Shown here piece by piece: positions 50,769 through 59,996 of a stretch of DNA of 64,000 nt. The stretch is from assembly GCA_964561495.1 (NCBI GenBank), contig CAZLPW010000005.1, positions 1-64,000 on the forward strand. The letters are read 5' to 3'. Positions within the stretch are counted from its first letter, which is position 1, and the number at the start of each line of letters is the position of its first letter. Source of the stretch: CAZLPW01 sp964561495. Its GTDB lineage: Bacteria; Fidelibacterota; Marinisomatia; Marinisomatales; UBA1611. A program made the position numbers and the translations under genes. The notes below the pieces were generated by a model. That model searched no databases. It had not been told where the DNA came from and saw only the letters and a program-made list of their open reading frames with translations.

Positions 50769-52049
50769 TTGATTAAAATTGCTTTCACCCTTATCCTATC
50801 TGCTATGATTTTTTGCTGTAAAAAAAATGATAAAGCACCTTCAGATGAATATAGAAAATTAGTTTGGCACGATGAATTTGATAAAAAAGATGTCAACCTG
50901 AATGAATGGACGTTTGACATTGGAACTGGAGCCCCCGAATTTGAGAATTATGGTACTAGCTCACCCAATTTTAAACCTGAAAATTTTCCCGCAGACAACT
51001 TTACCGTAAGATGGTCTGGTAAAATAAAAATTGATCAGACATCCGACTACACTATTTATATTGTTTCTGATGATGGGGTGAGATTGTTTATTGATAAAAA
51101 ACTAGTCATAGATAAGTGGACACCTCAACCAGCTACAGAATCTTTAGGGGAAATTTATCTAGAGGCAAATAAAACCTATCCCATAATTTTAGAATATTTT
51201 GAAGAATCTGGTGGAGAAGCATTAATACTAGGTTGGGAGTCAGAATTATTTGGGAAATGTCTCATTCCCAATAAAAATCTAATATCGGAAAACGGCCAGT
51301 CTGGCTTGACTGGCAGATATTTTCCTAACCAAACCTTTGACTTTTCTGATTCTAGCAAAATTATAACTAGAATTGACTCAGTCCTAAATTGGGTTTCAGG
51401 TGTAGGCTGGGGAAACAATGAGCTCCAATACTATACAAATTCAAGTGATAACGTGAGAATTGAAAATGGAAAATTAATTATCGAAGCTAAGAATCAATTG
51501 TACAAGGGCTCTGAATACACTTCATCAAGGATTAAAACTAAAAGTAGTTGGAAATATGGTAGATTTGAAATTTTTGCTCGTTTACCCCAAGGTAGAGGCA
51601 CATGGGCAGCAGGTTGGGCTCTTCCTACGGACTGGGTATATGGGCCTTGGCCATTTAGTGGCGAGATTGATATTTTTGAACACGTTGGCCACGAACAAGA
51701 TTTAATTGTAAGCTCGCTACATAATATTGCACACTCTGGTGATGTGTCTAGGTCAGACCAACAAGGTAAAAGTCACCTTGAAAATGCATGTGATAGTTTT
51801 AACCTTTATGCACTAGAATGGGAAAAAGATAAAATAAAAATATTTGTTAATAACCACCTTCAATTGGAATACAATAAAAATAATCAAGGATGGGAGCGCT
51901 GGCCTTTTGATCAACCTTTCCATCTGATATTTAATATCGCCATAGGAGGATCATGGGGTGGATTAAAAGGGGTTGACAACAGTATTTTTCCTTCAAAAAT
52001 GGAAATAGATTATATAAGAGTCTATGAAAAGATAGCTGATGGTAGTTAA
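50769..52049 (+). CDS. GH16 beta-1,3-glucanase lipoprotein with an inserted, permuted PA14 domain
   Basis: A 426-residue lipoprotein (Cys16 or 17 after MIFCC; TTG start). The GH16 domain starts at 'LVWHDEFDKKDVNLNEW' (about 30-46), is interrupted after 'FDIGTG' (residue 54), and resumes at 'GWGNNELQYYTN' (about 213). It then has 'GRFEIFARLPQGRGTWAAGW', catalytic 'GEIDIFEHVG' (Glu299, Asp301, Glu304) and 'IDYIRVYE'. The insert holds a PA14 domain in altered order. The body ('FPADNFTVRWSGKIKI', 'SDDGVRLFIDKKLVIDKW', 'EYFEESGGEALILGW') comes first, and its usual first strand ('SGLTGRYFPNQTF ... TRIDSVLNW') last. It overlaps the binding-protein gene by 11 bases. Confidence 0.9.
   Translation: MIKIAFTLILSAMIFCCKKNDKAPSDEYRKLVWHDEFDKKDVNLNEWTFDIGTGAPEFENYGTSSPNFKPENFPADNFTVRWSGKIKIDQTSDYTIYIVSDDGVRLFIDKKLVIDKWTPQPATESLGEIYLEANKTYPIILEYFEESGGEALILGWESELFGKCLIPNKNLISENGQSGLTGRYFPNQTFDFSDSSKIITRIDSVLNWVSGVGWGNNELQYYTNSSDNVRIENGKLIIEAKNQLYKGSEYTSSRIKTKSSWKYGRFEIFARLPQGRGTWAAGWALPTDWVYGPWPFSGEIDIFEHVGHEQDLIVSSLHNIAHSGDVSRSDQQGKSHLENACDSFNLYALEWEKDKIKIFVNNHLQLEYNKNNQGWERWPFDQPFHLIFNIAIGGSWGGLKGVDNSIFPSKMEIDYIRVYEKIADGS
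50931..51401 (+). other. Inserted PA14 domain with permuted strand order
   Basis: Codons 55-211 of the GH16 gene. PA14 modules normally open with G-L-x-G-x-Y-(F/Y) and end with the G-W strand. Here the G-L-T-G-R-Y-F strand (residues 179-185) follows the G-W strand (residues 155-156). PA14 often binds glycans, so the insert may add a second beta-glucan site next to the catalytic cleft. Confidence 0.75.
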
Positions 52050-53697
52050 ATATTTAAGAAAAAATATTCTCCTCACAGTAGCTATATATTTCATTTTTAT
52101 TAGCTGTGAAGATGCCAGCTATCAAGAAAAAAGAGCCTTGACCATATTTCAAGAGTCTCAGGCTTCGTGGGTAAAAAATTTTAATCCTCTTACCCCAGCT
52201 GGATCTGCTCGCTGGCCCACGTCTTCAGGAATCTATGAGCCACTTTTTATTTATAATTCGGTAAAAGCTGAGTATGTGCCCTGGCTCGGATTGGATTATA
52301 ATTGGAACTCCGAAAATACGATTCTCTTTTTAAAAACGCGCTCAGGGGTAAAGTGGTCAGATGGAAAACCATTCACAGCAGAGGATGTGGCTTTTACATT
52401 TAATCTCAAAAAAATGCACGCTGGATTAGACACTCGTGATTCATGGAGCTATTTAAAAGAAGTTAGAGCATTAAATGACTCAACGGTTAAATTTGAGTTT
52501 AAACGTGTATATGTTCCTGGATTTGATGATGTTGTAGGACAGCCAATTGTTGCCAAACACATTTGGAAAGACATCGAGGATCCATTAAAGTTCACAAATC
52601 CAGAACCTGTTGGGACAGGGCCTTTCACAGAAATCTTACGTTTTGAAAGTCAGATATGGGAATTAGGAAAAAATCTAAATTATTGGCAAAGTGGTAAGCC
52701 AGAAATAGAAAAATTAAAGTTCCCCACCTTTCCTGGTAACGAGCAAGTGACATTAGCTTTGATCAGCGGAAAGTTAGACTGGGCTGGAGCATTTATTCCC
52801 GCAATTGATAGAGTCTTTGTTGAAAAAGATCCTGAAAATCATAAATATTGGTTTCCACAAACTGGACACACAACATTTTTTTATTTAAATACAAAACAAT
52901 CTACGTTTAAAGATAAAAATGTTAGGAAAGCAATCAGCTATGCAATTGACAGAGAGCTTGTTGTCAAAGTTGGAATGTACGACTACACGGTTCCTGCTCA
53001 TGTGACTGGCGTTTCTGGACAAATGTCAAAATGGCACCCTCCTGACCTAGTAAAAAGAGAAAACTGGGTTAAGTATAATCCTAAAAAAGCCAATGAAATA
53101 TTAGATGGCGTTGGTTTTTCCAAAAATAATTCTGGAATGAGAGAGACTCAAAATGGAGAAATTTTATCCTTCGATATTATAATTGTCAGTGGTTGGAGCG
53201 ACTGGATAAGATCTGCCCAGATCATTAGTAAAAATCTTGAAGAAATTGGAATTAAGGCAAAAGTAAAAACTTATGATTTTGGTGCATGGATAAGCAGAAT
53301 GCAAAAGGGCGAATTTGATATGGCTATTGGATGGGCCGAAAAAGGTACTACGCCTTTCCCCTTGTACAAGGGTATGATGGCGTCTGAATACATAAAGCCA
53401 GTTGGAACAGTAGCAGATGGTAACTGGCATCGTTTTAACCATCCGTTGGCAGACTCTTTATTCAGAGAGTTTGAGAAAACCTCAGATAAAAATGAGATAC
53501 AAGAGATTCTTTTTGGGTTGCAATATTTATTTATTGATCAAGCTCCAGCAATACCTTTATTTGCAGAGGCATCTTGGGCCGAGTGTAATACCAAATATTT
53601 TACTAACTTTCCCAGTGAAAAAAATCCATATGCTACACTTTCACCAAATTATCCACCAGAAAATCTTTTTGTTTTAGTCAATCTAAAGAATAAATGA
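52039..53697 (+). CDS. Family 5 (Opp-type) ABC substrate-binding lipoprotein
   Basis: A 552-residue lipoprotein (lipobox IFISC, Cys about 23) of the SBP_bac_5 family. It has 'NPLTPAGSARWPTSSGIYEP', the family signature region 'VKWSDGKPFTAEDVAFTFNL', 'AKHIWKDIEDPLKF', 'VRKAISYAIDRELVVKVGMY' and 'IKAKVKTYDFGAWISRMQKG'. Members import oligopeptides or oligosaccharides. In Thermotoga maritima an Opp-family system beside a laminarinase binds cellobiose and laminaribiose, and the same role is inferred here. Its start lies inside the end of the GH16 gene, and its stop overlaps the permease start (ATGA). Confidence 0.9.
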   Translation: MVVKYLRKNILLTVAIYFIFISCEDASYQEKRALTIFQESQASWVKNFNPLTPAGSARWPTSSGIYEPLFIYNSVKAEYVPWLGLDYNWNSENTILFLKTRSGVKWSDGKPFTAEDVAFTFNLKKMHAGLDTRDSWSYLKEVRALNDSTVKFEFKRVYVPGFDDVVGQPIVAKHIWKDIEDPLKFTNPEPVGTGPFTEILRFESQIWELGKNLNYWQSGKPEIEKLKFPTFPGNEQVTLALISGKLDWAGAFIPAIDRVFVEKDPENHKYWFPQTGHTTFFYLNTKQSTFKDKNVRKAISYAIDRELVVKVGMYDYTVPAHVTGVSGQMSKWHPPDLVKRENWVKYNPKKANEILDGVGFSKNNSGMRETQNGEILSFDIIIVSGWSDWIRSAQIISKNLEEIGIKAKVKTYDFGAWISRMQKGEFDMAIGWAEKGTTPFPLYKGMMASEYIKPVGTVADGNWHRFNHPLADSLFREFEKTSDKNEIQEILFGLQYLFIDQAPAIPLFAEASWAECNTKYFTNFPSEKNPYATLSPNYPPENLFVLVNLKNK

Positions 53698-54680
53698 ATC
53701 AATCTCTTATTTACTTAATCCGTAGACTGGGCTTTTATTTGTTAGCAGGTTGGGCCGCGATTACTCTAAACTTTTTTATACCAAGGTTAATGCCTGGTGA
53801 CCCGGCATCAATTATTTTTGCAAGGTTTAGAGGAAAATTAAAACCTGAAGCAATGAACGCGCTTAGAGAAACCTTCGGTCTCACTGATGAACCATTAATA
53901 GGACAATATTGGACATATCTAAAAAGCATATTACAAGGTGATTTGGGTATATCTATTGCCTACTTCCCAGAGCCAGTAACAAGCGTAATAGCCTCTGGGC
54001 TTTCATGGACTATTTTTCTTGCTGGTACTTCATTAATAATCTCTTTTGCAATTGGAACTTTCTTAGGAATTCTGATTGCTTGGAACAGAGGCGGAAAGCT
54101 GGACTCGATTTTACCCCCATCTCTGGCATTCATAGGCGCATTCCCTTATTTTTGGCTTGCAATGGTTTTTTTGTATTTGTTTGGTTTTAAGCTTGGCTGG
54201 TTTCCTTTGGGACATTCATATAGTGACAGTGTAACACCTGGCTTAAATATCCAATTTATATTGAGCGCAATCTACCACGCCATACTACCAGCTTTGACTA
54301 TGATTTTAGTTAGTATTGGAGGATGGATGTTGTCAATGAGAAACACAATGATTGCCACGTTAGGGGCAGACTATATTAACTTTGCAAGAGCTAAAGGGTT
54401 ACGATCAAGATTGATAATGCTTAGGTATGCGGCTCGAAACGCTATACTACCAAATTTTACTGGTTTTGGCATGGCGCTAGGCTTTGTTTTGAGTGGTGCA
54501 TTGTTAACTGAAATTATTTTTTCATATCCAGGACAAGGCTATCTGCTACTCCAAGCAGTTACATCACAGGACTTTCCTCTGATGCAAGGCGTTTTTATGA
54601 CGATAACTTTTACAGTTTTAGCAGCAAATTGGCTTGTAGATATTGCAATTCTTTTTTTAGATCCAAGGACTCGAAGCTAG
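53694..54680 (+). CDS. ABC permease, DppB/OppB type
   Basis: A 328-residue inner-membrane permease with six helices. The N-terminus 'LIYLIRRLGFYLLAGWAAIT' and 'FFIPRLMPGDPA' is typical of DppB proteins. The permease signature loop is 'IATLGADYINFARAKGLRSR' (the E-A-A-x3-G-type coupling loop), followed by 'FVLSGALLTEIIFSYPGQG'. It pairs with the next gene to form the membrane channel. It overlaps the binding-protein gene by four bases. Confidence 0.93.
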   Translation: MNQSLIYLIRRLGFYLLAGWAAITLNFFIPRLMPGDPASIIFARFRGKLKPEAMNALRETFGLTDEPLIGQYWTYLKSILQGDLGISIAYFPEPVTSVIASGLSWTIFLAGTSLIISFAIGTFLGILIAWNRGGKLDSILPPSLAFIGAFPYFWLAMVFLYLFGFKLGWFPLGHSYSDSVTPGLNIQFILSAIYHAILPALTMILVSIGGWMLSMRNTMIATLGADYINFARAKGLRSRLIMLRYAARNAILPNFTGFGMALGFVLSGALLTEIIFSYPGQGYLLLQAVTSQDFPLMQGVFMTITFTVLAANWLVDIAILFLDPRTRS

Positions 54681-54684
54681 CACG

Positions 54685-55617
54685 ATGATGATTTACAATA
54701 ATGATAGTATTTTATACAGATGGGTTAGAGGGGTTTTAGCAAATAAAAAGGCTATTTTAGGAACTTCCCTTGTAGGCTTTTTTATTTTTTTTTCAATATT
54801 TGGTCAGTTATTTACAAAAGATCCTACTGCATTTTTAAGCACTCCGCTTTCGCCACCATCCACAGATTATTGGTTTGGGACAAACGGACAAGGCCAAGAC
54901 GTCTTTGCGCAAACAATAGCTGGTAGCCGACAAACTTTATTCGTTGGATTTACTACTGGTTTTTTGGTTGTAATTATTGGGTCTTTGATAGGAGGAATTT
55001 CTGGTTATTATGGAGGTCGCATAGATGATATTCTTTCTTTATTAATAAATATTTTTTTAGTAATGCCAGGCCTACCTCTAATGGTTATTCTCGCAAGTTG
55101 GTTGCCATCAGGCCCACTCACGCTTATAGGAGTATTATCTCTAACTGGTTGGGCATGGAATGCTCGGGTTATTCGTTCCCAGATGATGGCGTTTAAAAAT
55201 CGTGACTTCGTTTCTGCTGCAATTATTAGCGGAGAAAGAAATATAAGAATCATAGTTGTTGAGATTATGCCAAGAATGTTATCCCTAATTGCTTCATCCT
55301 TCATAGGGGCTACTATTTATTCAATAGGGGCCCAAGTTGCACTAGAGTTTTTGGGTCTTGGTGATGTTAGCACTGTAACATGGGGTAATAATTTATATTG
55401 GGCCAGTAATGATCTCGCACTCCTCACTGGCTCTTGGTGGACTTTTGTTCCGACAGGCTTGAGCGTTGCGATTATTAGTTTCTCATTAACACTTATAAAT
55501 TTTGGTATTGATGAGGTCACTAATCCTAGGCTTATTTCGGAGCGAATCTGGAAAGAAAAAATTTCAAATAATGATACCATTGACGGTGTTACTCCTGTTA
55601 GAAAAATAAATGAGTAA
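54685..55617 (+). CDS. ABC permease, DppC/OppC type
   Basis: A 310-residue inner-membrane permease. 'STDYWFGTNGQGQDVFAQTI' (the W-F-G-T-(D/N)-x-x-G-x-D motif), 'GISGYYGGRIDDIL' and the coupling loop 'FKNRDFVSAAIISGERNIRI' identify the DppC branch. Six helices are predicted. The start is 4 bp after the DppB-type stop. The C-terminus overlaps the ATPase gene by eight bases, so the whole importer is translated as a coupled set. Confidence 0.93.
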   Translation: MMIYNNDSILYRWVRGVLANKKAILGTSLVGFFIFFSIFGQLFTKDPTAFLSTPLSPPSTDYWFGTNGQGQDVFAQTIAGSRQTLFVGFTTGFLVVIIGSLIGGISGYYGGRIDDILSLLINIFLVMPGLPLMVILASWLPSGPLTLIGVLSLTGWAWNARVIRSQMMAFKNRDFVSAAIISGERNIRIIVVEIMPRMLSLIASSFIGATIYSIGAQVALEFLGLGDVSTVTWGNNLYWASNDLALLTGSWWTFVPTGLSVAIISFSLTLINFGIDEVTNPRLISERIWKEKISNNDTIDGVTPVRKINE

Positions 55618-57247
55618 TTCTATTATATCAGTTCAAAACCTTTGCGTTAGTTACATAACAAAAGACAGCCCTATTGAGGCTGTGAAAAACGTCTCCTTTG
55701 ATATTAAAAAAGGAGAGATTTTTGGTCTTGTAGGTGAATCAGGTAGCGGGAAAAGTACCGTTGTGCAAGCTCTTCTTAGAACTCTCCCACCACCAGGGGT
55801 AATTTCAGGAGGCCATGCGTTTTTCAATGAAAAAGATATTTTTGAATCAACATATGATCAGGTATTGAATTTTCGTTGGAAAGAAATATCTATTGTACTT
55901 CAGAGTGCTTTAAATGCATTAAACCCTGTACTTAAAATTCGAGACCAGATAAAAGATGTGCTTGAGATTCATACAGATATTTCGGAAGATGATATAGATA
56001 AGCGCATAAATGAGCTTCTATTACTAGTCGATATAGATGCAACTAGATTAGATAGCTATCCGCATCAACTTTCTGGAGGAATGAAACAACGCATTGTGCT
56101 TGCAATTGCCCTGGCTCTCATGCCTCCTGTAATAATAATGGATGAACCAACTACCGCTTTAGATGTAATTGTTGAGAGAGCTATACTATCTAAGATTATT
56201 GATCTAAGAAAAGAGCTGGGCTTTACAATTTTATTTATTACTCACGATCTAAATCTTTTATTAGAGTTTGCCAACCGTCTTGCCGTTATGAAAGATGGTA
56301 AAATAATAGACCTCGATACTGCACAAAATATAAAAAATGGAGGCTCTCATCAATATACCGAAAAACTCATTGGTTCCTTGCCCTCTGCCTCGGGTCCAAG
56401 GAAAAAAGGACTCCTGTCAAAACCAAAAGAAAAGATTATTAAAGAAAATCCATTCCTAGAAGTTGTTAACCTTTCAAAAAGCTTTGCTGTATCTGGTTTT
56501 TTCAAACCCCAAATGCTTGACGCAGTAAAAGATGTGAACTTCAGAATATATCCTGGAGAAATTTTAGGACTAGTAGGTGAGTCTGGTAGCGGGAAAAGTA
56601 CTATTGGAAAGTTGGTTACAAGGCTTATAAGGCCAACAGATGGAATTATTAGGATGAATGGGAAAGATATACTGAGTTCTAAAGCAAAAAAAGTTTCGCT
56701 TGATTATAGGAGAAGGGTTCAGATGGTATTCCAAGATCCTTTTAGCTCTTTAAACTCAATACATACTATCTATCATCACCTCTCTCGACCTTTAATTAGA
56801 CATAGAATAAAAACAGATTCAGAAATGTATGATTATGTAATTTATTTATTAGAATCAGTAGGTTTGATTCCAGGTGAGAATTTTGCAACCAAATTTCCGC
56901 ATGAAATGTCAGGCGGAGAGAGACAACGAGTTGCAATAGCAAGGGCATTAAGCCTTGGCCCTGAGTTAATTGTCGCTGATGAACCGACTTCAATGCTTGA
57001 CGTATCAATCAGGATGGAAATTCTTGAAATTTTTGCTCAAATGCGTATCAAAAAAAATCTGGCAATTATTTTCATTACTCATGATCTCGCATCTGCAAGA
57101 TACCTAGCTGATAGAATCATTGTATTACAAAATGGTCAAATTGTTGAAAAAGGTGCCTCCGAAGAACTTATTCAATCTCCGCAAACTAAATACACAAAAC
57201 AATTAGTTAAGGCTGCATCCCCTGGCTGGCTAAAAAATAAAAAATGA
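55610..57247 (+). CDS. Fused double ABC ATPase (DppD-DppF type)
   Basis: A 545-residue protein carrying two complete ATPase domains of the oligopeptide/oligosaccharide importer family. Domain 1 (about 1-265) has Walker A 'GLVGESGSGKST', signature 'LSGGMKQR' and Walker B 'VIIMDEPTTALD'. Domain 2 (about 275-545) has an identical-type Walker A, 'MSGGERQR' and 'LIVADEPTSMLD'. Each ends with the H-loop ('ITHDL'). In most bacteria these are two separate proteins, DppD and DppF; here they form one chain that powers the two permeases. It overlaps the permease and GH1 genes by 8 and 4 bases. Confidence 0.93.
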   Translation: MSNSIISVQNLCVSYITKDSPIEAVKNVSFDIKKGEIFGLVGESGSGKSTVVQALLRTLPPPGVISGGHAFFNEKDIFESTYDQVLNFRWKEISIVLQSALNALNPVLKIRDQIKDVLEIHTDISEDDIDKRINELLLLVDIDATRLDSYPHQLSGGMKQRIVLAIALALMPPVIIMDEPTTALDVIVERAILSKIIDLRKELGFTILFITHDLNLLLEFANRLAVMKDGKIIDLDTAQNIKNGGSHQYTEKLIGSLPSASGPRKKGLLSKPKEKIIKENPFLEVVNLSKSFAVSGFFKPQMLDAVKDVNFRIYPGEILGLVGESGSGKSTIGKLVTRLIRPTDGIIRMNGKDILSSKAKKVSLDYRRRVQMVFQDPFSSLNSIHTIYHHLSRPLIRHRIKTDSEMYDYVIYLLESVGLIPGENFATKFPHEMSGGERQRVAIARALSLGPELIVADEPTSMLDVSIRMEILEIFAQMRIKKNLAIIFITHDLASARYLADRIIVLQNGQIVEKGASEELIQSPQTKYTKQLVKAASPGWLKNKK

Positions 57248-58617
57248 TAGAAAATAATGACAAATTCCCTAAAAACTTTATTTGGGGGACCGCAACCTCT
57301 AGCTACCAGATAGAAGGAGCATTTGATACTGATGGGAAAGGTACTTCGGTCTGGGATACACATAGCCACACTAAAGGAAAAATTAAAAATAATGATACTG
57401 GTGATATAGCATGTAACCATTATTCCCTTTGGGAAGAAGATTGTAAACTATTAAATAATCTAGGTGTTAGCGCATATCGCTTTTCAACAAGCTGGCCAAG
57501 AATTTTTCCAAAAGGCATCGAAAGCAAGCCAAATATGTTAGGACTAGATTTTTATAGCAGAATAGTGGATACACTTCTGGAGAATGATATTTTACCTTTT
57601 CTAACATTAAACCACTGGGATATTCCTCAAGGGATTGAAGACTTAGGAGGTTGGCCTAATAGAAATGTTATAGATTATTATCTGGAATATGCTTATTCGC
57701 TTTCCAAACATTTAGGTGACCGTGTTAAAAACTGGATCACTCATAATGAGCCGTGGTGCATAAGCTACAAAGGCTATATTGAGGGTGACTTCCCGCCTGG
57801 ATTAAAGGACAATTGGTCAAAAAGCATCGCAACAACACATCATTTATTACTATCTCATGGTATGGCCATACCAGAAATTAAAAGTAACTCTAAAGAAGCT
57901 CAGGTTGGCATAACGCTTAACCTTACTCCTGCTGTTCCAGCATCTATGAGCACATATGATATTGATGAGTGTAATAGATTTGATGGAGTATTTAATCGGA
58001 TGTACCTTGATCCATTATTTAAAAAATCATATCCGAAAGATATTCTTGATTGGCTAATGGAAGACAATCTAATTAAAAAATCTGATGTTGATATTTTAAC
58101 TGATCAGGATTTGCAAATTATAGGCACAGATGCAGATTTTTTAGGAGTTAATTATTATAGTAGAGCAATTATAAGAAATAAAAATATTTCCAAAGAAAAA
58201 AATCTTCCTGTCGAAATTAAATCCTCAGAGAAAACAGATTTTGGATGGGAAGTTCACCCTGAGAGCTTTTATAAATTACTTATTAGAATAAAGAATGATT
58301 ATTCATTAAAAAAAATATACATTACCGAAAACGGATGCTCCTATAAGAATGGACCTGACAAAAATAAAATCATTAACGATGATAAACGAATTGATTACCA
58401 TAGTTCGCACCTATTATCATTGAAAAAAGCTATAGACAATGGAGTACCTTGCGATGGGTATTTCGCATGGTCATTGATGGATAATTTTGAGTGGTGCGAA
58501 GGTTTTCAACAACGCTTTGGTCTTATCTGGGTTGACTTTAATTCATTAGAGCGTATTCCTAAAAAAAGTTTTTTCTGGTATAAAAATCTTATTAATAAAA
58601 ATGGAGTAGAAAAGTAA
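57244..58617 (+). CDS. GH1 beta-glucosidase
   Basis: A 457-residue cytoplasmic GH1 enzyme of normal length, without signal peptide. The N-terminal signature is 'FIWGTATSSYQIEGAFDTDG', the acid/base is in 'WITHNEPWC', the nucleophile in 'IYITENGCSYKNG', and the C-terminal glucose-binding 'WSLMDNFEWCEGFQQRFGL' is present. It should hydrolyse short beta-glucosides such as laminaribiose, cellobiose or longer oligomers brought in by the preceding importer. ATG overlaps the ATPase stop by four bases. Confidence 0.95.
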   Translation: MIENNDKFPKNFIWGTATSSYQIEGAFDTDGKGTSVWDTHSHTKGKIKNNDTGDIACNHYSLWEEDCKLLNNLGVSAYRFSTSWPRIFPKGIESKPNMLGLDFYSRIVDTLLENDILPFLTLNHWDIPQGIEDLGGWPNRNVIDYYLEYAYSLSKHLGDRVKNWITHNEPWCISYKGYIEGDFPPGLKDNWSKSIATTHHLLLSHGMAIPEIKSNSKEAQVGITLNLTPAVPASMSTYDIDECNRFDGVFNRMYLDPLFKKSYPKDILDWLMEDNLIKKSDVDILTDQDLQIIGTDADFLGVNYYSRAIIRNKNISKEKNLPVEIKSSEKTDFGWEVHPESFYKLLIRIKNDYSLKKIYITENGCSYKNGPDKNKIINDDKRIDYHSSHLLSLKKAIDNGVPCDGYFAWSLMDNFEWCEGFQQRFGLIWVDFNSLERIPKKSFFWYKNLINKNGVEK

Positions 58618-58620
58618 GGC

Positions 58621-59976
58621 ATGGACAAAAATATATCAATTTCCATTACAGCAAAAGATACCAATCAGAGGTTAAAAGATATAGACCCCAAACAATTAAC
58701 ATTTTCCAATGATCATCAATTGCCTACCCTTAAAATAGATAGCAAACAAAAAAAACAGAGCATCTTAGGTTTTGGAGGAGCCTTTACTGAAGCATCCGCA
58801 TATGTGTACAGTCAGCTTAATGATGACAAAAAAAATGAAATTATTAGTGCCTATTTTGGTGAAAATGGTAACCAATATAATTTTGCGCGGACTCATATTA
58901 ATAGCTGTGATTTTTCTCTTGGAAACTATGCTTATTCTGAAGAACCTGGTGATGTTGAATTAAATAATTTTTCTATATCTAGAGATAGAAAATGGCTTAT
59001 TCCATTTATTAAATCATGCGTTAAACTCGCAAAAGATCCAGTTTTTATTTTAGCTTCTCCATGGAGCCCTCCAGCGTGGATGAAAACAAATGGTGAAATG
59101 AATAATGGAGGAAAACTGATTAATGAATACCAAAACACTTGGGCAGAGTATTATTGTAAATACATTTTTGAATACGAAAAAGAAGGAATCGATATTTGGG
59201 GTATCTCAGTACAGAATGAGCCAATGGCAAAGCAAACATGGGACTCCTGTATTTATACTTCTGAAGAAGAACGAGATTTTATTAAACATTATTTAGGGCC
59301 TGCTTTAGAAAAAAATAATCTAATGCAAAAAAAACTAGTAATATGGGATCATAATAGAGATATAATGGTCGAAAGAGCCTCTACTATTTTAAATGATGAA
59401 AAGGCATCAAAATATGTATGGGGAACTGGGTTTCATTGGTACAACGGAGACCACTTTGAGGCCGTCCAAGAAGTTCACGATAAATTTCCAGATAAGAATT
59501 TAATTTTCACTGAAGGCTGTCAAGAAAATGGTCCGCATATTGGATCATGGGCATTAGGTGAACGCTATGCAACTTCAATAATTAATGATTTAAACCGGTG
59601 GACAGTAGCCTGGATCGATTGGAATCTTATTTTAAATGAAAAAGGTGGGCCAAACCATGTAGAGAATCTTTGTAGTGCTCCCATCATTGTAGATACAAAA
59701 AAACAGGATATTTTATACCAAAGTTCTTACTATTACTTAGGTCATTTTTCTCGATTTATTAAACGCGGAGATAGAATAATTACAACAGATTTGAACAGTC
59801 ATGATTTGCTTGCATTATCATCTATAGATAGCAAAGGAACTATAAATACTATTGTTATGAATAAAAAAGAAAAAGCTCTTGGTTTTAAATATTTCAGTGA
59901 AAAAAAAAATAAGAATTTTTTACTGCCTCCAAGATCAATAATTACCATATCGGAATCAAACTCAGATAATAATTAA
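58621..59976 (+). CDS. GH30 beta-glucosidase/beta-1,6-glucanase-like, cytoplasmic
   Basis: A 451-residue GH30 enzyme without signal peptide. It has 'SILGFGGAFTEASAYVYSQL', 'ARTHINSCDFSLGNYAY', 'ILASPWSPPAWMKTNGEM', acid/base 'ISVQNEPMAKQTWDSC' and nucleophile 'NLIFTEGCQENG'. 'WTVAWIDWNLILNEKGGPNH' and a C-terminal beta-sandwich follow. Bacterial GH30_1/GH30_3 members act as glucosylceramidase-like beta-glucosidases or beta-1,6-glucanases. In a laminarin locus a role in removing beta-1,6 branches from imported oligosaccharides is a reasonable inference. It starts 3 bp after the GH1 stop. Confidence 0.88.
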   Translation: MDKNISISITAKDTNQRLKDIDPKQLTFSNDHQLPTLKIDSKQKKQSILGFGGAFTEASAYVYSQLNDDKKNEIISAYFGENGNQYNFARTHINSCDFSLGNYAYSEEPGDVELNNFSISRDRKWLIPFIKSCVKLAKDPVFILASPWSPPAWMKTNGEMNNGGKLINEYQNTWAEYYCKYIFEYEKEGIDIWGISVQNEPMAKQTWDSCIYTSEEERDFIKHYLGPALEKNNLMQKKLVIWDHNRDIMVERASTILNDEKASKYVWGTGFHWYNGDHFEAVQEVHDKFPDKNLIFTEGCQENGPHIGSWALGERYATSIINDLNRWTVAWIDWNLILNEKGGPNHVENLCSAPIIVDTKKQDILYQSSYYYLGHFSRFIKRGDRIITTDLNSHDLLALSSIDSKGTINTIVMNKKEKALGFKYFSEKKNKNFLLPPRSIITISESNSDNN

Positions 59977-59996
59977 TCAAATTTCTTGAAAAAATA

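Noticed and set aside
50931..51401. Two separate half PA14 domains or a domain duplication
   Set aside because: Each PA14 strand motif is seen once; together the segments make a single complete domain in changed order.
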